NCBI GenBank assembly: GCA_937902605.1
Contig: CALFNC010000330.1
Coordinates: 1-5,435, forward strand
From: an uncultured Acidobacteriota bacterium
GTDB lineage: Bacteria > Acidobacteriota > Thermoanaerobaculia > UBA5066
DNA length: 5,435 nt
Direction of reading: 5' to 3'
A program made the translations under genes and the position numbers. Positions 1-5,435 of the stretch are shown piece after piece; positions within the stretch are counted from its first letter, which is position 1, and each line of letters opens with the position of its first letter. The notes under the pieces were generated by a model. That model was not told the DNA's origin. It was given only the letters and a program-made list of their open reading frames with translations, and searched no databases.

Positions 1-27
1 TTTCCCTACACGACGCTCTTCCGATCT
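1..27 (+). other. Illumina TruSeq adapter remnant (not genomic)
   Basis: The first 27 bases match the 3' end of the Illumina TruSeq universal/read-1 adapter as I know it, including the CTCTTCCGATCT terminus at 16-27. The coding sense of polA supports a junction here: the reading frame becomes DNA polymerase I-like (Phe-Arg-His-Glu) from base 30. Bases 28-29 (CG) fit the last two bases of an ACG Thr codon, and Thr is the usual residue before FR(D/H)E in this family. The segment is therefore a library artefact left at the contig end. It should be trimmed, and nothing upstream can be inferred from it. Confidence 0.97.
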
Positions 28-2555
28 CGTTCCGTCACGAGATGGACGAGAACTACAAGGCCCAGCGGGCTCCCATGCCCGAGGACCTCGTCCCGCAGGT
101 CGCCGACGCCAGGCGGCTATGCGAAGCGATGGGGCTCGCGGTCGTCGAGGAGCCGGGCTTCGAGGCGGACGATCTGATCGGGACTCTCGCGGAGCGCGCG
201 TTCCGCGCGGGGCTGAAGGTCGAGATCGCTTCGGCCGACAAGGACCTCTTCCAGCTCGTTCGCGGGGAACAGGTCGTCGTCTGGCACCCGACGAAGGAAG
301 TCGTCCTCGACGCGAAAGGAGTCACCGAGCTCTTCGGCGTCCCTCCCGAACGGGTCGTCGACGTCCTCGCCCTGATGGGGGACGCCTCCGACAACATCCC
401 GGGCGTCGCGGGAATCGGCGAAAAGGGGGCGAAGGAGCTGATCGTCCAGTTCGGCTCGCTCGACGAGCTGCTCTCGCATCTTACCGAGGTGAAGGGGAAG
501 CGGCGGGAGCACCTGGAGAACGGGCGCTCCGAGGCGCTCCGCTCGCGCGAGCTCGCGACCGTCCGCCGGGACTGCCCAGCGCCCGGAGGGGAGACGGTCA
601 ACTCGCTGATGGCGGCGTACGGCGTCCGGGCGCCCGACACCGCTCGGACGCAGCGGCTCGCTTCCCTCTATGAGGAGTTCGGCTTTAGTCGCCTCCGAAA
701 GGAGCTGCTCGTCGACGCTGTGCCAGGCGGCGAGCCGGCTCCGCCCGCTCGTCCATCCGTCGAGACCGCATCGTGGGTCTCTTCCCTCCCCGACCTGGAG
801 CGGCTCGTGGACCGGGTGGTGCGGTGCGGGCGTTTCGCCGTCCACGTCGAGTCGGCGCCCGGGCGACCCTTCCCGGCGATCCCGCTCGCCGCGGCCGTTG
901 CCGTTCCCGAAGGGCCCGCCTGGGCGTTCTCTTTGACCGGTGGGGACGCGGGGGGCCGCGAAACCCTCGGCAGGCTCCTCGTTCTCCCGGACGTGACCGT
1001 GGAAGGGCACGGGCTAAAGAAGGTCTACCTGGCGGCGCTCGAGCTGGGGTTGCGCCTCCCGGGCAAGATCTTCGACGCGATGCTGGGAGCCTACGTCGAT
1101 GCCCCCGGACTCCGCGCCCACGATCTCGCCGGGGACGCCAGGGAGATCCTCGGTCTGCCTCCCGAGGCGGTCCCCTCGCCCAAGGACGTCACGGGAACCG
1201 CCGCCTTCGAGAGCCTCGACCTCCTGAAGTCCGGCGGCGGGCTCACCTACCTGGCGAGCCGGGCGAGGACTCCCCTCCTCCTTGCAGACCGGTTGCGGGC
1301 CTCGTGGAAGGAGAGGGCGTCGACAGCCGATCGCATCCTCGAGGAGATCGAGTTTCCCTTGATCGGAGTCCTCGCGCGGATGGAGAGGACCGGGATCGCG
1401 GTCGACCGGGCGCTGCTCTCGTCGATGTCCGGCGAGTTCGACGGACGAATTCGGACTCTGGAGGCGGAGATTCACGCCGCGGCCGGAGAAACCTTCAACA
1501 TCGCCTCCTCCCAGCAGCTCGGACGAATCCTCTTCGACAAGCTCGGCTATCCAGTGCTCCGCAAGACGGCGAAGACGAAGGCGTACGCGACCGGATCAGA
1601 TGTCCTCGAAGAGCTGGTGGCGCGGCACGGAGGTCCCCTTCCGGGCCTCGTTCTCCAGTGGCGGGAGATCTCGAAGCTCAAGGGAACCTACGTCGACGCT
1701 CTCCCAGGCCACATTGCGGCCGACGGCAGGGTCCACACCCGGTTCGACCAGGCGGTGGCGGCGACGGGACGGCTGTCGTCGAACGACCCGAATCTCCAGA
1801 ACATCCCGATTCGGACCGAGGCGGGGCGGTCGATCCGCCGCGCGTTCGTCGCGCCGCCGGGGCGCCTCCTCGTGGCCGCCGACTATTCGCAGATCGAGCT
1901 CCGTATCCTGGCGCACCTCTCTGGGGACGAGGCGCTGATCGACGTCTTCCGCCGCGGCGAGGACATTCACCAGGCCACGGCGGCGAAGGTCTTCGGGATC
2001 GACCCAGGCCTCGTCTCGCCGGACCAGCGGCGCGGAGCCAAGACGATCAACTTCGGGATCCTCTATGGTATGGGCCCGTTTGCCCTCGCTGGGCAGCTCG
2101 GAGTCTCGCAGGCGGATGCGAAAGCGTTCATAGCGGCCTACTTCAGGCGGTTCCCGAAGATCAAAGGGTGTCTCGATGAGATCCTCGCGGAGGCGCACGC
2201 GACCGGACGAACGCGGACGATCTTCGGGCGGGAGCGTCCGATTCCCGGGCTTTCCGACCGCAACCACGCGATTCGCTCGAATGCCGAAAGGATGGCGATG
2301 AACGCGCCCTTCCAGGGATCGGCGGCCGATCTGATCAAGAAGGCGATGGTCGTCCTCGAGGGGCGGCTCGCGGAGGCGGTCCCTACGGCCAGGCTTCTCC
2401 TTCAGGTCCACGACGAGCTGGTTCTAGAGTGCGACGAAGCGGACGCGCCGGCCGTCGGCCGCCTCACGCGCGACACGATGGCGGGTGCGGCGGCCCTCGC
2501 GGTCCCGCTCACCGTGGACGTCGGGATGGGCCGAAACTGGGCCGACGCGAAATGA
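28..2555 (+). CDS. polA: DNA polymerase I, 5'-truncated by contig end; 3'-5' exonuclease domain degenerate
   Basis: Family A DNA polymerase, which removes RNA primers and fills gaps in replication and excision repair. The frame is open from base 30. The ATG at 42 is internal: the preceding codons read FRHE, and about 72 residues are missing relative to E. coli Pol I. Residues below are numbered from the ATG at 42 (837 residues); adding 91 gives E. coli numbering in the polymerase domain. The 5'-nuclease part (about 1-220) keeps acidic pairs D43/D44, D66/D68 and D114/D117 and a helix-hairpin-helix near 118-146. A Pro/Ala-rich linker lies at about 225-243. The exonuclease fold (about 244-420) lacks metal ligands: positions equivalent to D355, D424 and D501 are H268, V328 and R407; only E270 remains. 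The polymerase domain is intact: motif A DYSQIELR 614-621, motif B with R663, K667, F671 and Y675, motif C HDE 790-792. It ends normally at TGA 2553-2555. Expected: 5'-nuclease and polymerase activity without proofreading, as in Taq. Confidence 0.97.
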
Positions 2556-2569
2556 GCCGCCCGAGCCGC

Positions 2570-2575
2570 TAGAAT
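2570..2575 (+). promoter_or_regulatory. Candidate -10 box for a leaderless transcript
   Basis: TAGAAT matches the bacterial -10 consensus TATAAT at five of six bases. It ends 7 bases before the ATG at 2583, so transcription would start at or next to the A of the start codon. No convincing Shine-Dalgarno sequence lies in the 27-base gap after polA, which favours leaderless initiation. No -35 match is visible about 17 bases upstream (inside the polA 3' end). The call rests on position and the -10 box alone. Confidence 0.4.
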
Positions 2576-2582
2576 CCGGCCA

Positions 2583-3518
2583 ATGGTCCGGCCTGTGTCC
2601 ACCGCCTGCCTCGCGGCAACTCTCGTGGGAACTCTGTTCGCCACCTCGCCGACTCCGGGGCTTGCGCAGCAGGCCGAACGGAAAAAAGGTGATGGGGTCC
2701 TGGATGTCGCCGTCACTGTGGAGACGATCCCGGGCCCGCCGGGGATGGAGTCGGCGGATGTAGCTCCCTTCCACCCGCTCTATCGCTCGTTCGAGAGGCC
2801 GCCGAAGCTGACCGAGCTTCCCGCCGCCCAGAATTACCGGGGCAAGGCGACCCTCTTCTTCGCATTGAAGGTGGACGAGACCGGGAAGGTCGTCCAAGCC
2901 GAGGTCGTCGATCCGCCTCTTCGTGGGATCGTCCCCGCGGCGACCGAGATTGCGACGCACTGGGTGCTCGACCCGGCCCGGAAAGACGGGAAGGCGGTCC
3001 GGACGTGGGCCGCGTACGTCCTGGACCTCGTCATCGACCTCGAGAGGCCCGTCTTCACCTCCTTTTCGGCCGTCCCCATTGGCAAGAACGACGCGATCCC
3101 GGTGGTCCTGCGCGAGTCCGTCGGCGAGGAGGGCCTCCTTCGTTTCCCCCGTGAGCCCGACGACAGGGAACCAGGGGTGATCTCGATCGAGGACGTCGAT
3201 TTCCTTCCCGGACTCAAGAAGACCCCGTGGAAGCTCGAGCCGATTCGCCTGAAGTCCCGGTTCTCCGCAATCCTGCAGGTCTCTCCGGCCGGTGCCGTCG
3301 AGCGGATCATTCCGACAGGGACCTCGTTCGAGCCCTTCGTTCTGGCGTGGGTCCGGACGCTGGCGGCACGGTGGAAGATCACCCCGGCATTCGATGGCGG
3401 CACCCCTCAGCGGGCCTACATGAGCCTCGACTTTGTCGCGGAGTACGAGATCGCCCGGGCGAAGGAGTCGGCCAAGCGCCTCCTCAAGAAAAACCTGAAA
3501 GGGCCGCCCGCCGATTGA
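2583..3518 (+). CDS. Secreted protein with two TonB C-terminal-like domains
   Basis: Exported protein of 311 residues, function unknown. Residues 1-28 form a signal peptide: short basic start (MVRP), hydrophobic core about 5-20, and probable signal peptidase I cleavage after GLA (28/29). Residues 85-153 resemble the TonB C-terminal fold, with a beta strand, a D-E-T-G-K-V turn at 98-103, a helix, then W127-x3-P131-A and a D-G turn at 135-136. Residues 221-290 repeat this pattern: G237, W264-x3-P268-A, G272/G273. The K-to-G spacing is 13 residues in both, and the G-to-W spacing is 26 and 27. TonB itself links the inner-membrane ExbB/ExbD motor to outer-membrane receptors. This protein lacks a retained N-terminal anchor and the long Pro-rich linker, so it is unlikely to be a working TonB; a periplasmic binding or scaffold role is inference. 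ATG 2583 is chosen because the signal peptide follows immediately. It starts 27 bases after polA. Confidence 0.85.
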   Translation: MVRPVSTACLAATLVGTLFATSPTPGLAQQAERKKGDGVLDVAVTVETIPGPPGMESADVAPFHPLYRSFERPPKLTELPAAQNYRGKATLFFALKVDETGKVVQAEVVDPPLRGIVPAATEIATHWVLDPARKDGKAVRTWAAYVLDLVIDLERPVFTSFSAVPIGKNDAIPVVLRESVGEEGLLRFPREPDDREPGVISIEDVDFLPGLKKTPWKLEPIRLKSRFSAILQVSPAGAVERIIPTGTSFEPFVLAWVRTLAARWKITPAFDGGTPQRAYMSLDFVAEYEIARAKESAKRLLKKNLKGPPAD

Positions 3519-3522
3519 GACC

Positions 3523-3630
3523 TTGACGATTTCATCTCTCCTCGTTGGGGCGTCCTTCCTCCTCGACATTCTGGTGGCGCTCGTCGGCCTCCTCGCCGGC
3601 CCCGCCGTACGCGAAAGGTGGGTGGAATGA
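3523..3630 (+). CDS. Possible 35-residue single-pass membrane peptide, coupled to the hyfB-like gene
   Basis: The short frame starts with TTG 4 bases after the stop of the TonB-C-like gene. It ends at TGA 3628-3630, which overlaps the next ATG (3627-3629) as ATGA, a typical translational coupling junction. The product would be 35 residues: a polar start, one hydrophobic segment at about 5-28 with a buried Asp at position 15, and a charged tail ending VRERWVE. That layout (a single helix with an Arg/Glu-rich tail) suits a small membrane subunit or leader. Third codon positions are mostly G/C, as in the neighbours. A weak GAG just upstream (3517-3519) is the only ribosome-binding hint. The only other in-frame initiation option is ATT at 3514, since a stop lies at 3496. 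I do not recognise the family. It may be only a spacer between genes. Confidence 0.4.
   Translation: MTISSLLVGASFLLDILVALVGLLAGPAVRERWVE
3615..3621 (+). promoter_or_regulatory. Ribosome binding site of the hyfB-like gene
   Basis: AAGGTGG lies 5 bases before the ATG at 3627 and is one mismatch from the AAGGAGG core. It settles the start at 3627 over an in-frame GTG at 3618, which falls inside the site itself. It lies within the last codons of the small upstream frame, consistent with coupled translation. Confidence 0.65.
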
Positions 3631-5435
3631 GCACGAGTGTCGTTCTCACCGCCGCGCTCCTGGCGGCGCTGAGCGGAGTCCCGTCGTTGTTCAGAAGGCC
3701 GAAGCCGAACGGGCCGTCTCCCGAGACCTGGCTGATGGGGAGCGCGGCGCTCCTGGGCCTGACGGGAGTGGTCCTGGCCTTCCTCCCTGGTTCGCGGGGA
3801 GCGGTCGAAATCCCATGGGGTATCGCCGGCGGTCCCTTCCAGGCCGGGGTCGATCCGCTCTCCGCCCTCTTCCTGGGTCCGCTCTTCCTCGTCTCCGGGG
3901 CGGGAGCCTTCTATGGCGACGTCTACTGGTCCGAGACCCTTCATCCCTCCTGGAGGAGACTCCGCGTCTTCTATGGCCTCCTGACCGGCGCTCTCACCGT
4001 CGTCTTCGTGGCCCGGAATTTTCTCCTCTTCCTCGGCGCGTGGGAGGTGATGGCCCTGGCGGCGTTCTTCCTGATCTCGACGGAGTGGAACGAACCAAAG
4101 GCGCGACGGGCTGGGCTCGTCTACCTCCTGGCGACGCACGTGGGAACGCTCTGCCTGTTCGGGCTCGTCGCCCTGCTCTTCCAGTCGACCGGCTCCTTCG
4201 CCTTCGGTCACCTGCCTGTCGGGCTCGCGGTCGCCGGGGCCGGAACGGCGATCTTCTGGCTCGCCGTGGCAGGGTTCGGCCTCAAGGCGGGCCTGATGCC
4301 GCTCCACTTCTGGCTCCCCGGCGCTCACGCGGCTGCGCCGAGCCACGTGTCGGCACTGATGTCGGGAGTCATGATCAAGAGCGGGATCTACGGTCTCGTC
4401 CGCGTCCAGTCCCTTTTCCCCGACCCCCCGCGCGCGTGGGGGGAGACGGTCCTTCTCCTTGGCGTCGTCTCCGGCGTCCTTGGCGTGGCGTTCGCCCTGG
4501 GACAGCACGATCTGAAGAGGCTCCTCGCCTACCACAGCGTGGAGAACATCGGCATCATCGCGATCGGTCTCGGGCTCGGGCTCGTCGGCCGGTCGCTGGG
4601 GAACCCGGCATGGGTGGTTCTCGGGTTTGGAGGCGCACTGCTCCACGTGGTCAATCACGGGCTGTTCAAGTCGCTCCTCTTCCTAGGCGCTGGATCGGTT
4701 GTGCGCGCCTCCCGAACCCGGGAGATGGACAGGATGGGAGGGCTCCTCCGCGTCCTTCCCATCTCCGGCGCCTGCTTCCTCGTGGGCGCCGTCGCGATCT
4801 GCGGTCTCCCGCCGTTGAACGGCTTCGTGAGCGAGTGGTTCCTCTACCTCGGGCTCCTCGAGGGGATCGGGAAGCCGGCGGCTTCCATCTGGCCGTGGGG
4901 CTCGCTCGCGGTGCCGGCCCTGGCGCTGATCGGCGCCCTCGCCGTCGCCTGCTTCGTGAAGGCCTTCGGCATCGTCTTCCTCGGCGAGTCGCGGACGTCG
5001 GCCCCCCGCGATGCGAATGAGCCGGCATCGATGTGGGTGCCGATGGCCACTCTGGCGGCGCTCTGCTTCGTCATCGGTCTCGTACCGATGCTCGTCACGC
5101 CGATCCTCGACCAGGCGATCGCGATCTCGGCCGCAGCCCAGGTCCCAGGGGCGCGCCTCCCGCTTCCGCCGCTCGCCGCGGCTGCGGCGCTCCGTCCGCT
5201 GTCCGCGTTCCTGATCGGGCTGGCTCTCGTGCTCTTGGCGAGCGCGATCGCCGTCCGTCGCCTCACGCGGGATGCGAAGCGAGACGTCACGTGGGGCTGC
5301 GGCTACGCTTCACCGGGTCCGACGATGCAGTACACGTCCTCGTCCTTCGCGGGCTGGACGGTCGGGCTCTTCCGCTGGGCTCTCCTGCCGGTGACCCCCG
5401 CGAACCGGCTCTCGCGGCCGTTCGCGAAGCCCTTC
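3627..5435 (+). CDS. hyfB: Hydrogenase-4 component B / HycC-like proton-translocating membrane subunit, 3'-truncated
   Basis: Integral membrane antenna subunit of the NuoL/M/N superfamily, which couples redox chemistry in the peripheral arm to proton or ion transport in group 4 hydrogenase and complex-I-like enzymes. The frame runs 603 codons to the window edge with no stop; HycC and HyfB of E. coli are about 608 and 672 residues, so most of the gene is present. About a dozen or more hydrophobic helices are visible. The proton-antiporter core spans about 125-410. Conserved buried residues are E140 (LGAWEVMAL), K220 (FGLKAGLMPLHFWLPGAH), K251 (SGVMIKSGIYG) and E403 (LPPLNGFVSEW), matching NuoM E144, K234, K265 and E407. 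DLKRLLAYHSVENIGI (295-310) and the C-terminal TWGCGY...MQYTSSSF (555-574) are distinctive for HyfB/HycC rather than NuoL/M/N. The start is fixed by the AAGGTGG site and the ATGA overlap. The catalytic subunits are outside the window, so hydrogenase, formate hydrogenlyase or a hydrogenase-less relative all remain possible. Confidence 0.93.
   Translation, partial: MSTSVVLTAALLAALSGVPSLFRRPKPNGPSPETWLMGSAALLGLTGVVLAFLPGSRGAVEIPWGIAGGPFQAGVDPLSALFLGPLFLVSGAGAFYGDVYWSETLHPSWRRLRVFYGLLTGALTVVFVARNFLLFLGAWEVMALAAFFLISTEWNEPKARRAGLVYLLATHVGTLCLFGLVALLFQSTGSFAFGHLPVGLAVAGAGTAIFWLAVAGFGLKAGLMPLHFWLPGAHAAAPSHVSALMSGVMIKSGIYGLVRVQSLFPDPPRAWGETVLLLGVVSGVLGVAFALGQHDLKRLLAYHSVENIGIIAIGLGLGLVGRSLGNPAWVVLGFGGALLHVVNHGLFKSLLFLGAGSVVRASRTREMDRMGGLLRVLPISGACFLVGAVAICGLPPLNGFVSEWFLYLGLLEGIGKPAASIWPWGSLAVPALALIGALAVACFVKAFGIVFLGESRTSAPRDANEPASMWVPMATLAALCFVIGLVPMLVTPILDQAIAISAAAQVPGARLPLPPLAAAAALRPLSAFLIGLALVLLASAIAVRRLTRDAKRDVTWGCGYASPGPTMQYTSSSFAGWTVGLFRWALLPVTPANRLSRPFAKPF
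4424..4443 (+). repeat. C6/G6 inverted repeat inside the hyfB-like gene
   Basis: CCCCCC (4424-4429) and GGGGGG (4438-4443) flank the 8-base GCGCGCGT. They form a perfect 6-bp G:C stem that can extend inward through a G-U and a C-G pair. The repeat codes for about residues 266-272 (DPPRAWG), a loop between two predicted helices. The frame is intact on both sides, so there is no sign of an indel. It is most likely a by-product of high GC, with no U-tract and no terminator context. Confidence 0.5.

Noticed and set aside
947..960. CGCGG-GGGG-CCGCG inverted repeat in polA
   Set aside because: It is short, lies within a coding region and is expected by chance at this GC content; no U-tract or other regulatory context.
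773..2179. A 468-codon plus-strand frame inside polA
   Set aside because: It is a +1/+2 shadow of polA with an Arg/Gly/Pro-rich product; polA motifs are continuous in the other frame.
2607..2609. Lipoprotein cysteine (C9) in the TonB-C-like protein
   Set aside because: C9 sits inside the hydrophobic core, too near the N-terminus and without a preceding lipobox; signal peptidase I cleavage after residue 28 fits better.
3499..3522. Terminator after the TonB-C-like gene
   Set aside because: No stem-loop followed by a T-run is present in the 4-base gap or its flanks.
3515..3551. TTGAGA (3515-3520) and TTGACG (3523-3528) as -35 boxes for a promoter before the hyfB-like operon
   Set aside because: No -10-like sequence is found about 17 bases downstream of either one, and TTG at 3523 is better explained as a possible start codon.
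2424..4658. A 744-codon open frame on the minus strand
   Set aside because: It lies antisense to the polA 3' end, the TonB-C-like gene and the hyfB-like gene. Its product is low-complexity and rich in Arg, Glu, Asp and Gly with no recognisable domain, which is typical of antisense frames in high-GC DNA.
3545..5020. A 491-codon plus-strand frame over the hyfB-like gene
   Set aside because: Its product is Arg/Pro/Gly-rich with no domain, while the frame starting at 3627 gives a clear HyfB-type membrane protein over the same bases.

Overview
This window is a high-GC bacterial contig end. By eye, about two thirds of the bases are G or C, and third codon positions are strongly G/C-biased. All supportable genes are on the + strand. 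The first 27 bases are not genomic: they match the 3' end of the Illumina TruSeq universal adapter. The genomic sequence therefore starts at about position 28, already inside a gene. The phylum cannot be fixed from this window. A soil or sediment lineage such as Acidobacteriota is a guess, based on the GC content, a secreted TonB-C-like protein and a hydrogenase-4-type membrane subunit.

Layout: (1) 1-27, adapter remnant. (2) 28-2555, DNA polymerase I (polA), missing about 70 N-terminal residues because the contig starts there. Its 5'-nuclease and polymerase motifs are intact, but the middle 3'-5' exonuclease domain has lost three of its four metal ligands, so it should not proofread. (3) 2583-3518, a secreted protein of 311 residues with a signal peptide and two TonB-C-terminal-like domains; its start may be leaderless, driven by a TAGAAT box 7 bases upstream. 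(4) 3523-3630, a possible 35-residue single-pass membrane peptide with a TTG start. Its stop overlaps the next start codon (ATGA). (5) 3627-5435, an open reading frame that runs off the 3' end with no stop. It encodes 603 residues of a HyfB/HycC-type proton-translocating antenna subunit (NuoL/M/N superfamily) with the usual buried Glu and Lys residues.

The genes are tightly packed (27-base gap, 4-base gap, overlap). There is no non-coding stretch over 300 bases, no RNA gene, no mobile element and no CRISPR array. The polA and TonB-like genes are probably only neighbours of the energy-conversion operon. The last two reading frames look like the start of a hyf/hyc-like or complex-I-related operon whose other subunits would lie beyond the window. 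I see no clear evidence of an undescribed system. The least explained items are the coupled small membrane ORF and the tandem TonB-C-like secreted protein.
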